Assembly (NCBI GenBank): GCA_009772925.1
Contig: WOUQ01000004.1
Span: 82,592 to 146,591 of the forward strand
DNA length: 64,000 nt
Direction of reading: 5' to 3'
Source of the DNA: a bacterium
Lineage (GTDB): Bacteria > Pseudomonadota > Gammaproteobacteria > Burkholderiales > Thiobacillaceae
Shown: piece after piece, positions 1-8,844 of the stretch
Layout: each line of letters opens with the position of its first letter
Position numbering within the stretch: the first letter of the stretch is position 1
Translations under genes and position numbers: made by a program
Notes under the pieces: generated by a model
Told to the model about the DNA's origin: nothing
The model's database searches: none
What the model saw: the letters and a program-made list of their open reading frames with translations, nothing else

Positions 1-1837
1 TGAGGTCGCTGGCCAGGGCTTCGGCGGCCAGCGCCGCCCACACCAGGCCGCGCGAACCCAGGCCCAGCAAGCCGTAGAGCCCGGGCAGGCGCGGCAGGTC
101 GCGCGGACCCGCGTCGCGGGGGAGCGCCACGGACAGGTCGGGCAGCGCGCCCACCAGGGGCAGGCGGTCCGGCGTGGCGGCGCGGAAGCCCACCCGCCCG
201 TCCAGTTCGTCGGCCGACAGACCGGCCTCGGCGCCCGGCAGGATACGCGCCAGGCGCGCCAGGTTGTCGGCGTGCTCCTCGCGGCGCGGGCCGCTTTCCA
301 GATCATAGGCATAGGAGGCGCCCAGACAGTGCACGCCGTTCAGCTCCGGGGTGAGATAGCCCTCGCAGCAGACGGCGTGGCGCGGCGCCGGCAGGCGGCC
401 GGCGGGGACGTGGCTGACCTGGCCGCGTACCGCCTGGATGGGCAGGCCGGCGGCCACGTCGAGGGTAGTGGCGCGGGCGCCGGTGGCGAGGATGACGGTG
501 GGGGTTTCGGCGAGGACCCCGCCGTCCGCGTCCAGCAGTCGCCACAGTCCGTCGCTTCGCGCCAGTCGGGCAACCGCGCTGCGGCCATGCCAGCTCGCCA
601 GCGGTCGGCAGGCCTCCAGTTGGGCGCGGCAGAGGTCGGCCGGACTGGCCCAGCCGCCGCCGGGAAACCACCAGCCGCCGAAGGCGGTGGCGTGGCCGAT
701 GCGCGTGGCGGCTGCCGCCCGATCCAGGAAGCGGACGAAGTCGGCTGGATAGGTGGCGGCCAGTTCCGCCTGCAGGGCTTCCTGCGCCGCGTCGCGGGCG
801 ACCTGCAGCACCCCGTCCAGGCACCGGCGCTGCACCCGGCCGACCTCGTCGAGGCGTGTCCAGGCGCGCGTGCCGTAGAGGAAGCAGGCGCGGCTGAGGC
901 GCGAGGCGAGGCTGTCATCGCGCGACAGCAGGGGACGCACGATACCCGCCAGATTGCCGGAGGCTTCAGCGGCCGGCTGCGCGTGCGTGTCGAGTACCTG
1001 CACCCGCCAGTCCCTGGCCACCAGCCGCTGGGCGATGGCGCAACCGGCCAGGCCGCCGCCGAGCACCACCGCATGTCGTTCCGGCGGCGGCGATGCGGAC
1101 GGCGCGGAGTCGGCTTTGGCGGCATCGCGCGCGGCGGCGAGCCGGCCCACCAGCATCTCCCGCTTGCGCGCGAAACCGGGCCGCTTTTCCGTGGCGAAGC
1201 CGGCTTCGGCCAGGGCCGCGCGCACGCCGCCGGCGACGCACCAGGTGGCCAGGCTGGCGTCGGGCGCGGCAAGTTGGGCGCAACGGCGGAACAGGGCGGC
1301 GGACCACATCTCCGGGTTCTTAGCGGGATCGAAGCCGTCCAGGTAAAAGGCATCGACGCGGGCCCGCAGTCGCGCGAGGCTGTCGCCGGCATCACCGAGC
1401 ATGAGGGTGAGCACCACGCGGCCGGAGGCGAATTCCAGACGATGGAAGCCCGGTGTGAGAACCGGCCAGGACCGCCGCAGGGCATCGGCGAGGAAGCTGA
1501 AATCCGGCCAGAGCCGGTGCAAGCGATGCAGGTCGTCGATGCCGAGGGGGTGACGTTCCGTGGCCAGATAGTGCAGGTGGCGGCAGCGCCCGGGATCCGC
1601 GCGCCAGGTAGCCCAGGTGGCGAGGAAGTTGAGGCCGGCGCCGAAGCCGTTCTCCAGGATGACGAAGCGTTGCCGCCCCTTCCAGCGCACCGGCAGATCA
1701 TTGCCGCCAAGGAAGACGTGCAGCGCCTGGCCGGGGCCGCCGTCGCTGGAATGGTAGACGTCGCCGTGCGTCTCCGAGCGCGGCGTGCCGTCTGGCGCAA
1801 AGCCCAGGCGGGCGGGTTGCAGGGGGACGAAGGCCAT
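1..1837 (-). CDS. mnmC: MnmC, bifunctional tRNA mnm5s2U wobble-modification enzyme (3' end cut by window edge)
   Basis: The minus-strand frame opens at ATG 1837 (start MAFVPLQPARLGFAPDGTP) and runs off the window after 612 codons without a stop. The N-terminal half (about residues 1-235) matches the MnmC methyltransferase domain, with the conserved VILENGFGAGLNFLATW and DAFYLDGFDPAKNPEMW stretches. The C-terminal half starts with an FAD-binding GxGxxG (VVLGGGLAGCAIA) and is the DAO-type oxidoreductase that removes the carboxymethyl group. In the family the enzyme finishes 5-methylaminomethyl-2-thiouridine at tRNA position 34 in the cytoplasm. Little is missing: MnmC proteins are usually about 630-670 residues. 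It is downstream of hslO on the same strand, 135 bases away. No good ribosome binding site is visible before the ATG. Confidence 0.93.
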   Translation of the reverse strand, partial: MAFVPLQPARLGFAPDGTPRSETHGDVYHSSDGGPGQALHVFLGGNDLPVRWKGRQRFVILENGFGAGLNFLATWATWRADPGRCRHLHYLATERHPLGIDDLHRLHRLWPDFSFLADALRRSWPVLTPGFHRLEFASGRVVLTLMLGDAGDSLARLRARVDAFYLDGFDPAKNPEMWSAALFRRCAQLAAPDASLATWCVAGGVRAALAEAGFATEKRPGFARKREMLVGRLAAARDAAKADSAPSASPPPERHAVVLGGGLAGCAIAQRLVARDWRVQVLDTHAQPAAEASGNLAGIVRPLLSRDDSLASRLSRACFLYGTRAWTRLDEVGRVQRRCLDGVLQVARDAAQEALQAELAATYPADFVRFLDRAAAATRIGHATAFGGWWFPGGGWASPADLCRAQLEACRPLASWHGRSAVARLARSDGLWRLLDADGGVLAETPTVILATGARATTLDVAAGLPIQAVRGQVSHVPAGRLPAPRHAVCCEGYLTPELNGVHCLGASYAYDLESGPRREEHADNLARLARILPGAEAGLSADELDGRVGFRAATPDRLPLVGALPDLSVALPRDAGPRDLPRLPGLYGLLGLGSRGLVWAALAAEALASDL

Positions 1838-1882
1838 CGGCGGACGAACTTAACGGGAAAGTCGCGTAGAGACTTCTCGACG

Positions 1883-1923
1883 CTCCCCTCGCCCGCAGGC
1901 GGGAGAGGGGAGGGGGGTGAGGG
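1883..1923. repeat. GC-rich palindromic REP-like repeat
   Basis: An imperfect hairpin lies between hslO and mnmC. The 14-base arms at 1883-1896 and 1899-1912 have one mismatch and a 2-base loop, and are followed by a G-run ending in GGTGAGGG. The same layout (CTCCCCT, palindrome, GGGGTGAGGG) recurs at 38789-38832, and inverted at 38855-38891, so this is a dispersed element. It could also attenuate transcription between hslO and mnmC, but it has no U tract. Confidence 0.7.
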
Positions 1924-1972
1924 AAACGGGCGAGGCCTTCAAGATTCTTGGCATCTTACAAAGCCATGCCCG

Positions 1973-2878
1973 TTAGTGCATGCGCTGCGCTGGGGCCGCG
2001 AAAAGCGCCTCCACGGCGGCCGCGTCGAAAAGGTATTCGTGGTTGCAGAGGTCGTCGCGCACGCGCACCTCGCCCTTCTCCGCCAGGATGGCGTCGCATT
2101 CCGCGCGCCCCAGGCTGCGCAGCATGGCGTGGATTTTCTCGGGGTCCCTGGGGCACTGGTGGCTGACGGGGCGCGCCGCGAACACGCGCACCTCCTCCTC
2201 GGGGAACAGCCGGCGCAGCAGATCCAGCGGCGCGTGGGCGAGCAGCTCGCCCGGCGTCAGCGTGGCGAGCAGGTGCAGCACGCGGTTCCAGCCATCCGCG
2301 TCGCGGCGGTCGGCCTCGGGCAGCTTCTGCAGCAGCAGGCCGGCGGCGCGGCGGTCGTCGGCGGCCAGCAGCACTCGGGTGGGCTGTTGCTCGGATTGGT
2401 TGAGGTAGTGCTCGAAAATCGCGGCGATGCTTTCCCCCTCGAGGGGGACCATGCTCTGGTAGGGGGTGCGCATGCCGGCGGCGTCCAGGGTCAGCAGCAA
2501 CTGGCCGTCGCCCAGCAGGGCGCGGGCCGGGATGCCGTCCGGCACCGCTTCGGCACCGGTGCGGGCCATGCCACGCAGGCGCAGGCGTTCGTCGCAGTCC
2601 AGCACCAGCAGGTTGACCCCGCCGTCGCTGCGCAACTGGAAGGTCATGCGCCCGGTTTGTTTGAGGTTGGCGCTGATCAGGCAGGTGACGGCGCTCATTT
2701 CACCCAGCAGCGCGCGCACGCCGGGGGGATAGTCGCGGCCGGCGAGCAGCGCGTGCCAGGCGCGGTCCAGCGACACCACGGCGCCGCGGATATCCAGGTG
2801 CTCGAACATGAAGGGTTGCACGCAATCGCCGTGCGGGGCGGTCGCGGGGCGGGCGGCGGGCTTGCTCTGGCCGGTCAT
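1973..2878 (-). CDS. hslO: Hsp33-family redox chaperone with altered zinc-switch cysteines
   Basis: This 301-residue protein matches Hsp33 over its length, including the substrate-binding core (SAVTCLISANLKQTGRMTFQ), the GMRTPYQSMVPLEGESIA segment and the C-terminal redox domain. In the family, oxidation releases zinc from a CxC...CxxC centre and activates the holdase in the cytosol. Here the first motif reads HQCPRD (usually CxC) and the second DDLCNHEY (usually CEFCxxxY), so two of the four switch cysteines are His and Asp; an extra Cys occurs in GRAEC. It follows msrA by 13 bases, so the two oxidative-stress genes are probably cotranscribed. The ATG at 2878 has only a weak GGGGTGA upstream. 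Family assignment is firm; canonical redox control is doubtful. Confidence 0.9.
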   Translation of the reverse strand: MTGQSKPAARPATAPHGDCVQPFMFEHLDIRGAVVSLDRAWHALLAGRDYPPGVRALLGEMSAVTCLISANLKQTGRMTFQLRSDGGVNLLVLDCDERLRLRGMARTGAEAVPDGIPARALLGDGQLLLTLDAAGMRTPYQSMVPLEGESIAAIFEHYLNQSEQQPTRVLLAADDRRAAGLLLQKLPEADRRDADGWNRVLHLLATLTPGELLAHAPLDLLRRLFPEEEVRVFAARPVSHQCPRDPEKIHAMLRSLGRAECDAILAEKGEVRVRDDLCNHEYLFDAAAVEALFAAPAQRMH

Positions 2879-2891
2879 GCTGTCACCCCGC

Positions 2892-3434
2892 TCATGCCCC
2901 GGGTTTCAGCCGGGCGGCATGCCCCTGCATGAATTTGGCGAGCTTCGGTGCGACCACGTACACGCAGTAAGGCTGCCGCGGGTTGTGCTCGAAATAGCGC
3001 TGGTGGTAGTCCTCCGCCGGCCAGAACCTTGCGGCGGTGGCGACTTCGGTGACGATGGGGCGGTCGAACACCCGCCTGGCGGTGAGTTCGGCGATGACCT
3101 CGAGCGCCGTCGCCCGCTGCGCCTCGTCGTGCCAGAAGATGGCGGACCGGTACTGGCTGCCGACGTCATTGCCCTGGCGGTTGAGGGTGGTGGGATCGTG
3201 CAGTTCGAAGAAGATGTCGAGCAGATCCCGGTAGGCGATGCGGTCGGCGTCGAAGCGGATCTGCACGACCTCGGCGTGGCCGCTGTCGCCGGCACACACC
3301 TCCTGGTAGGTAGGATGGTCGGTGGCGCCGCCCATGTAACCGGAGACGGCCTCCTCCACCCCCTCCAGGCGGTTGAAGGCGCTTTCCAGGCACCAGAAGC
3401 AGCCACCGGCCAGGGTGGCGGTTTGCGGGTTCAC
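2892..3434 (-). CDS. msrA: Peptide methionine sulfoxide reductase MsrA
   Basis: MsrA reduces methionine-S-sulfoxide in proteins. The catalytic GGCFWCLE motif lies near residue 10, followed by GYMGG, GHAEVVQI and the HDPTTLNRQGNDVGSQYRS substrate-pocket region, with a further Cys near the end (QPYC) that may serve as recycling cysteine. I chose the GTG at 3434 (180 residues, starting VNPQTATLAGG) because GGGGGA lies just upstream and family members begin close to the active site. An ATG at 3509 would add 25 unrelated residues and run towards the divergent gene at 3532. It is transcribed with hslO and divergently from the HD-GYP gene. Confidence 0.95.
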   Translation of the reverse strand: MNPQTATLAGGCFWCLESAFNRLEGVEEAVSGYMGGATDHPTYQEVCAGDSGHAEVVQIRFDADRIAYRDLLDIFFELHDPTTLNRQGNDVGSQYRSAIFWHDEAQRATALEVIAELTARRVFDRPIVTEVATAARFWPAEDYHQRYFEHNPRQPYCVYVVAPKLAKFMQGHAARLKPGA

Positions 3435-3531
3435 GTGGTATCCCCCATGCGTTGACGAATATGAGCGGGACCTGATATTCAGGTTCCGCCGCAGGTTGCC
3501 GATAGACATTCACATTTTCGCATTCTTCGCC

Positions 3532-4803
3532 ATGAACGATCAGGAACAGCGCATCGCCATCAACCGTGTCCGCGTCGGCATGTACGTGCAACTCGACGAC
3601 TGGATGGGGCATCCCTTCCTGTTCAGCAGCTTCAAGATCCGCAACGAGAAACAACTGCAGGTCCTGCGTTCTCTTGGCCTGAAGGAAATCCTCTACCTGC
3701 CGGGAAAAAGCGACGTCGCGCCGCTGCCGCCGGCGGCGCCGAAGACGGACGAGCCCGAATCCCCCGCGCCGGATCCGGAAGTGCTGGCCATGTGGCAGGA
3801 AAAACGACAGCGCCGCGAGCAACTGGCAAAGCAGCGCGAAGCCTACGGGCGCTGCGAGAAGAAGTTCAACTCGGGCATGTCCACGGTCAAGGGCTTGCTG
3901 CGCAACCTCTTCGCCCGCCCGCAGGAATCGCTGGAACAGGCCCGCGCGCTGATCACCGACATGGTGGATTCCCTGCTCTCGGAAAAGGACGTGCTGATCC
4001 ACCTGATGAACGCGAAGAGTGGCGACGAGGGCAGTTATTACCATGCCCTCAACGTCACCATGCTGTCGCTCATGCTGGCCAAGGAAGCGGGTTTCAGCGC
4101 CGAGGAGATGCGCGCCCTGGGGCAGGGCGCCCTGTTGCACGACATCGGCAAGGAGAAGGTACCCAGCCAGGTGCTGATGAAGAAAACCGCGTGGACGGCG
4201 GCGGAGCGCAATTTCTACCAGCAGCACGTGCTTTACGGGGTGGAGATGGCCGCCCGCCTGCCGGGCCTGCCGGCCGGCGCCCTGGAGGTGATCGCCATGC
4301 ACCACGAGACCCTGGATGGCGGGGGCTTCCCCAATCATCTGAGCGGCGCGCGCATCGGCCGCTTCGCGCGGGTCGCCGCCATCGCCAATGCCTTCGACAA
4401 CTACTGCAACCACCTCAACCCGGCGGAATCCCTGACTCCCGCCGAGGCCCTCTCGCACATGTTCAGGAAGGAGAAGGAGAAGTACGACCCCGGCCTCATG
4501 CAGCACTTCATCCGCTGTATGGGCGTGTATCCGCCGGGCAGCGTGGTGCGCCTGAGCAACGACGCCGTCGGCCTGGTGGTAAGCGTCAATTCCGGGCAGC
4601 TGCTGCATCCCACCCTGCTGCTCTACGACCCGGCGGTGCCCAAGGAGGAAGCCCTCCTGCTGAACATGGCGGAGGAGCCGGAGTTGTCCATCGTCGCCAC
4701 TCTGCGTCCGGCGCAACTGGCGCCGGAGGTGTTCGACTATCTGAACCCGCGCAGCCGCATCAGCTACTACTCCGAGGGACGCGAGGGCGCTCAGGCAGGT
4801 TGA
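3532..4803 (+). CDS. HD-GYP domain protein, probable c-di-GMP phosphodiesterase
   Basis: This 423-residue soluble protein has an N-terminal DUF3391-like region (about 1-110, starting RIAINRVRVGMYVQLDDW), a charged linker, and an HD-GYP domain with HD at 203-204 (LLHDIGKEKVPSQVL) and HHE...DGGGFP at 257-267. HD-GYP enzymes hydrolyse cyclic di-GMP; the GYP signature is GFP here, a common variant. The start at 3532 (MNDQEQRIAINRV) gives the normal family N-terminus; an upstream in-frame ATG at 3373 would overlap msrA. The gene is divergent from msrA (97 bases apart) and overlaps the 3' end of the convergent M20 gene by 13 bases. Confidence 0.9.
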   Translation: MNDQEQRIAINRVRVGMYVQLDDWMGHPFLFSSFKIRNEKQLQVLRSLGLKEILYLPGKSDVAPLPPAAPKTDEPESPAPDPEVLAMWQEKRQRREQLAKQREAYGRCEKKFNSGMSTVKGLLRNLFARPQESLEQARALITDMVDSLLSEKDVLIHLMNAKSGDEGSYYHALNVTMLSLMLAKEAGFSAEEMRALGQGALLHDIGKEKVPSQVLMKKTAWTAAERNFYQQHVLYGVEMAARLPGLPAGALEVIAMHHETLDGGGFPNHLSGARIGRFARVAAIANAFDNYCNHLNPAESLTPAEALSHMFRKEKEKYDPGLMQHFIRCMGVYPPGSVVRLSNDAVGLVVSVNSGQLLHPTLLLYDPAVPKEEALLLNMAEEPELSIVATLRPAQLAPEVFDYLNPRSRISYYSEGREGAQAG

Positions 4804-5963
4804 AGCAGTGTTTCCACCAGCCGCGCCCAGTAGCTGGCACCGAGGGGAAGGATGTCGTCGTTGAAGTCGTAGCGGGGGTTGTGCAGCATGCAGCCGCCCT
4901 CGGCCAGGCCGTTGCCGATCCACACGTAGCAGCCGGGCTTCTCGCGCAGCATGTAGGCGAAATCCTCGGCGCCCATCGAAGGTTTCATGTCGAGGCGCAC
5001 GTTGTCGCTCCCCACCAGATCGGCGAGCACCGCCTGGCAGCGTGCGGCCTCGGCGGCGTCGTTGACGCTGGGCGGGTAGCCGCGCCGGTAATCGAGGCTG
5101 GCCTGCACCCCGTGCGCGGCGGCGATGCCGGCGCACAGGCGTTCCATCGCCGCCTCGATGGCATCCTCCACTTCCGGGCGGAAGGCGCGCACCGTGCCGC
5201 CGATGCGCGCCTCGCCCGGAATCACGTTGTAGGCCTCGCCGCCCGCCAGGAAACGGGTGACGGAGAGCACGGCCGCGTCGAGGGGGTCGAGGCTGCGGCT
5301 GACCACGGTTTGCAGGGCCTGCACGAGGGCCGCGCCGGCGACGAGGGGGTCGCGTCCCTGCTGCGGCATGGCGGCGTGGGCGCCATGCCCGCGCAGCAGG
5401 ATGTCGAACTGGTCGGCGCAGGCCATCACCGGCCCTGCGTGCACGGCGAACTGCCCCGCCGGCAGGCCGGGCCAGTTGTGCATGCCGTAGACGGCTTCCA
5501 CCGGGAAGCGCGCGAACAGACCCTGCTCGATCATCACGCGGGCACCGCCGTCGGTCTCCTCGGCGGGCTGGAAGATGAACACCACCGTGCCCTCGAAGCT
5601 ACCGTGCGCGGCAAGGTATTCCGCCGCTCCCAGCAGCATGGCGGTATGCCCGTCGTGGCCGCAGGCGTGCATGCGACCTTCATGCCGCGAACGGTGCGGG
5701 AACAGGTTTAGCTCGTGCACCGGCAGGGCGTCCATGTCGGCGCGCAAGGCGATGGCGCGGCCTCCGTCGCCGCGCCGCAGCACGCCCACCACGCCGGTGC
5801 CGGCCAGGCCGCGATGCGTCTCGATGCCGCGCGCCGAGAGGAAGTCCGCCACCTTGCCGGCGGTGCGGTGCTCGTCGAAAGCAAGTTCCGGATGGGCGTG
5901 CAGATCGTGGCGCAACGCCACCAACTGCTCGCGCGCGGCCTGGATGCGCGGCAACACGTTCAT
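4791..5963 (-). CDS. M20-family amidohydrolase (hippurate hydrolase/IAA-amino acid hydrolase type)
   Basis: This 390-residue metallopeptidase-fold amidohydrolase carries RADMDALPV (75-82), the metal-binding CGHDGH (101-106), the catalytic acid in PAEETDGGA (133-141), the dimerisation-lid GHGAHAAMPQ motif and a C-terminal GAEDFAYM. The family cleaves N-acyl amino acids (hippurate, N-acetyl or indole-acetyl conjugates) in the cytoplasm; the substrate cannot be read from sequence. It overlaps the upstream SirB2 gene by 4 bases (ATGA), so the two are translationally coupled, and it converges on the HD-GYP gene with a 13-base overlap. Confidence 0.9.
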   Translation of the reverse strand: MNVLPRIQAAREQLVALRHDLHAHPELAFDEHRTAGKVADFLSARGIETHRGLAGTGVVGVLRRGDGGRAIALRADMDALPVHELNLFPHRSRHEGRMHACGHDGHTAMLLGAAEYLAAHGSFEGTVVFIFQPAEETDGGARVMIEQGLFARFPVEAVYGMHNWPGLPAGQFAVHAGPVMACADQFDILLRGHGAHAAMPQQGRDPLVAGAALVQALQTVVSRSLDPLDAAVLSVTRFLAGGEAYNVIPGEARIGGTVRAFRPEVEDAIEAAMERLCAGIAAAHGVQASLDYRRGYPPSVNDAAEAARCQAVLADLVGSDNVRLDMKPSMGAEDFAYMLREKPGCYVWIGNGLAEGGCMLHNPRYDFNDDILPLGASYWARLVETLLQPA

Positions 5964-6343
5964 GACATGCCCGGCACGACCTGCTTGGTCACGGCGACCG
6001 CGACGATGTAGGCGAACACTCCCAGGGCGGCGATGAAGGCCTTGATGCGCACCGCCCTGGTCGCGCCCCGCTTGAGGGCGATCGTGCCGAGGCCGATGTA
6101 GGCCAGCAGGCCGACGATCTTGGCGAGTATCCAGGGCTGCTGCAGGGGATTGAGGCCGCCCACCACCAGCATGGCGAGGGCCGCCAGCAACAGCAGGCTA
6201 TCGTTCATGTGGGGCGCCACCCGCACCCAGCGCTCGCGCAGGCGTGGCGACTCCCGCATCATCCAGAAGCCGCGCAGCAGAAACAGCAGCAGGGTGATGA
6301 CAACGGTGACGGCATGCAGGCCGCGCAGCAGTGCGTAATCCAT
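5960..6343 (-). CDS. SirB2-family inner-membrane protein
   Basis: This 127-residue protein has four predicted membrane segments (starting around residues 5, 48, 71 and 100) and fits the SirB2 family by length and pattern: YALLRGLHAVTVVITLLLF, an RGFWMM turn and GTIALKRGATRAVR. The function of SirB2 proteins is not established. It is coupled by a 4-base overlap to the downstream amidohydrolase, and no closely spaced gene lies upstream. Confidence 0.8.
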   Translation of the reverse strand: MDYALLRGLHAVTVVITLLLFLLRGFWMMRESPRLRERWVRVAPHMNDSLLLLAALAMLVVGGLNPLQQPWILAKIVGLLAYIGLGTIALKRGATRAVRIKAFIAALGVFAYIVAVAVTKQVVPGMS

Positions 6344-6401
6344 GACGGACGGACGAGGGTGGTCGGGCCGTCCATCTTAACCCGGAAGCCGCGCGCGGCG
6401 G

Positions 6402-6650
6402 CTATTGCGGCTGGAAAGTGCGCTCGATCGCGGCCACCAGGGTTTTCACGTCATGCGTCGTGAGTTTCGGGTAGGCCTCGTGCACGACACGGTGGGCCAG
6501 ATAGTCCATCGGGCTGTTGGCCCACTCGTTGGTGGCATGGAAGAAATGGTCGATGCGGCCCCGCGCGTCGTCGAAGATGGCTCGCAGATGGGGATGGCGC
6601 CGCCGCTCGTTATGAAAAACCCCGTGCTTGTCCTGGAATGTGCCCATCAT
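6402..6650 (-). CDS. Small conserved-looking hypothetical protein
   Basis: This 82-residue basic, histidine-rich soluble protein (start MMGTFQDKHGVFHNERRRHP) has no signal peptide or membrane segment. Two adjacent ATGs (6650 and 6647) follow a GAGGAG ribosome binding site; the second has the better spacing. The sequence looks folded (two or three helices, with HVVHEAYPKL-like amphipathic stretches), but I do not recognise a domain. It stands alone between sirB2 and the ychJ-like gene. Confidence 0.65.
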   Translation of the reverse strand: MMGTFQDKHGVFHNERRRHPHLRAIFDDARGRIDHFFHATNEWANSPMDYLAHRVVHEAYPKLTTHDVKTLVAAIERTFQPQ

Positions 6651-6739
6651 GGTCTCCTCGCTCTATGTTTGGCGTCGGCGGATGCACCACCGCCTTTTCA
6701 TGATAGTGGTTTTTTCAAGCGATTGAAGGGCTTACGTGT

Positions 6740-7141
6740 TTATCCGGTTTCCTCCGCATCGACGTACAGCCAGCGCCCGTCGATCCGTGTGAAGCGGCTG
6801 TTTTCCTCGAGGCGATGCGCCTTGCCGTCGATCTTGTAGCGCGCCAGGAAGGCGACGCGGGCGTGGTCGGCATCCAGCACCTCGTGTTTGCGTACCTTGA
6901 GACCCAGCCAGCGCACCCGCCCATCGCGGTCGAGGCCCAGCTCCGCCGGCCGGGTGCGCGGATGCCAGGTGTCCAGCAGATAAACCTCGTCGCCCAAAAC
7001 ATAAGCGCTGTAGCGCGAGCGCATGAGGGCCTGCGCGTCCGGCGGCAGGCGCTCGCCGCGCAGGTAGGGCCCGCAGCAGCGGGCCAGCTCCAGGCCGGAG
7101 CCGCAGGGGCAGGGGATGGACGTGACGGAGGTCATTCGCAT
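6740..7141 (-). CDS. YchJ-family SEC-C motif protein (UPF0225)
   Basis: This 133-residue protein has the SEC-C-like zinc motif CPCGSGLELARCC at its N-terminus, followed by the YchJ NTF2-like domain (LMRSRYSAYVLGDEVYLLDTWHP, FLARYKIDGKAHRLEENSRF, WLYVDAE). YchJ proteins are small cytoplasmic zinc proteins without an assigned reaction. The start at 7141 (MRMTSVTS) was chosen; a second ATG two codons later at 7135 is equally possible, and neither has a clear ribosome binding site. It is divergent from the OmpA-like lipoprotein gene at 7304. Confidence 0.88.
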   Translation of the reverse strand: MRMTSVTSIPCPCGSGLELARCCGPYLRGERLPPDAQALMRSRYSAYVLGDEVYLLDTWHPRTRPAELGLDRDGRVRWLGLKVRKHEVLDADHARVAFLARYKIDGKAHRLEENSRFTRIDGRWLYVDAEETG

Positions 7142-7303
7142 GCTGTGCCGTTCGTGTTTCCATTTTCCCGGTCTTGTCCCTCGCGCTCCGCAAGGCGGAA
7201 GGCGTCTGGACCAGACAGGTTCTGATGCAGTGCCGCCGGAGAGCATAATGCCCTCCTGATCCAGCCTGATTTTCACCCTTTTCTCATCCGGGAGCCGACC
7301 ACC

Positions 7304-8836
7304 ATGCATTCTTCCTTGTTCCGGCACAAGCCAAGCCCTGTTTCCGCGCGCCAGTCCTGGACGCTGCTCCCACTCCTGCTGGCCCTGGGCCTGGGCGGCT
7401 GTGCCACCCAGGATTACGTGCGACAGGAGGTGGGCCAATACAACGACCGCGTGCAGGGCATGGAATCCTGGTTCAAGGCCATCGAGCTGGGCCTGGACAC
7501 CCAGGCCAAGCGCATCCGCGAAGCGGAATTACGCGCCGACCGGCTGGAGCGCGATGCCGCCGAGAGCGGCAAGCTGCTGCGCGAAACCCGCGGCGAACTG
7601 ACGGCCGGCGCGCAGCGCATGCAGGCGCTGGCGGCGGATCAGGCGGCCACGGGCCGGCGCCTCGACAGCCTGGATCGTCAGGTGGCGACTGACCTGGCCG
7701 CCGTCAACCAGCGTCTGCAGGGCACCACGGCCGACGCTGCGCGTGCCCATCGCCGGCTGGATACGCAGGAGGCCCGCCTGGAGGCCGCCGATACGCGCGT
7801 TTCCTCTGTCCTCGCCAGCCTGGATGCAACTGGACAGCGTCTCGGCGGCCTGGAAAACCAGTTGGCTGCCATGCCGGGGGTACCTGCCCCGGCGAGCGCG
7901 CCGGCAGTGATACCGGCCGCTCACGCATCTGCCGCGACGGAACGGCCCACGCCGGCCGTGGTGCAGGTCGTCACGCCTAGCGCACCGGCGGCGGCTGACG
8001 CGCAGACCACGGCCTTGCAAGGCCTGATCCTGGATATTCAGCGCAAGCTCGAGCAGCAGCATGCCACCCTGGATGCCCTGACGGCGCGCCTAGGCGGCGT
8101 CGAGTCCGGATTGACCGAACAGGGCCGCGGCGGTGCCGATCGGCAAGCCGCCATGCAGACGACCAACGCCACCCTGGTCGATCTGCGCGCCGATCTCACG
8201 CGCCTGCGCGGCGAGAGCGAAGAGCAGGCGCGAGCGATCGCGCGTATCGACCAGAAGATGGGCGGTCTCGGCCAGGATCTCGCCAGTGCCCGCCAACGCG
8301 TGGAGCAGGGCGAAAAGGCGCTGGCGGATTCCGGCCTGCGCCTGACCCTGGTGCAGGAGCTGGTGACCAAGCAGGGTGAGCGCCTGGCGCAAAGCGAAAG
8401 CGCCTACGGCCAGGTGTCGGTCACCGCGCGGGAGGCGCTCGACCGCGCCATGCAGGCGGGCAGGTTGGCGGAAGGCAAGATCGTCTATGAAGCGACCCTG
8501 ACCGACGAGGTCACGCATTTTGCCCTCAACGAGGCCCGCCTCAACGCCGAGTCCAGAAAACAGCTGGATGAGTTCGCCGCCCAACTCAAGGCGGAGAACC
8601 GCGGCGCCTTCATCGAGATCCAGGGTCATACCGACAACCTGGGCACGGCCGAGGTCAACCAGCGCCTCGCGCAGCGGCGCGCCATGGCGGTGCGCGACTA
8701 TCTGCACCAGGAGGCGGGCATCCCTCTGAATCTGCTTGCGGTCGCGGCTTACGGTGCCAGCCGCCCGGTGGCCGACAACGCTTCGCGTGAGGGGCGCGCC
8801 AAGAATCGGCGCGTGGTGCTGGTCGTTCTGCGCTGA
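7304..8836 (+). CDS. Long coiled-coil OmpA-family lipoprotein
   Basis: This 510-residue exported protein has a lipobox LGLGGC with Cys33, about 300 residues rich in Ala, Gln, Glu and Arg with heptad character (coiled coil), a Pro/Ala-rich interruption around residues 195-225, and a C-terminal OmpA peptidoglycan-binding domain (IEIQGHTDNLGTAEVNQRLA; final NRRVVLVVL). It should be an outer-membrane lipoprotein spanning the periplasm to the murein. A shorter relative with the same order (lipobox, coiled coil, OmpA) is at 30494-31444. It ends 8 bases from the convergent Sel1 gene. Confidence 0.85.
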   Translation: MHSSLFRHKPSPVSARQSWTLLPLLLALGLGGCATQDYVRQEVGQYNDRVQGMESWFKAIELGLDTQAKRIREAELRADRLERDAAESGKLLRETRGELTAGAQRMQALAADQAATGRRLDSLDRQVATDLAAVNQRLQGTTADAARAHRRLDTQEARLEAADTRVSSVLASLDATGQRLGGLENQLAAMPGVPAPASAPAVIPAAHASAATERPTPAVVQVVTPSAPAAADAQTTALQGLILDIQRKLEQQHATLDALTARLGGVESGLTEQGRGGADRQAAMQTTNATLVDLRADLTRLRGESEEQARAIARIDQKMGGLGQDLASARQRVEQGEKALADSGLRLTLVQELVTKQGERLAQSESAYGQVSVTAREALDRAMQAGRLAEGKIVYEATLTDEVTHFALNEARLNAESRKQLDEFAAQLKAENRGAFIEIQGHTDNLGTAEVNQRLAQRRAMAVRDYLHQEAGIPLNLLAVAAYGASRPVADNASREGRAKNRRVVLVVLR

Positions 8837-8844
8837 GCCAAGCC

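Noticed and set aside
272-2932. An 886-codon open frame on the plus strand opposite mnmC and hslO
   Set aside because: It is the antisense of two well-recognised genes; its composition (Ala, Gly, Arg, His-rich with no motifs) is typical of a GC-rich shadow frame.
3166-5136. A 656-codon minus-strand frame opposite the HD-GYP gene
   Set aside because: No motifs or ribosome binding site; it runs antisense across the HD-GYP gene and its edges carry out-of-frame pieces of msrA and the M20 gene.
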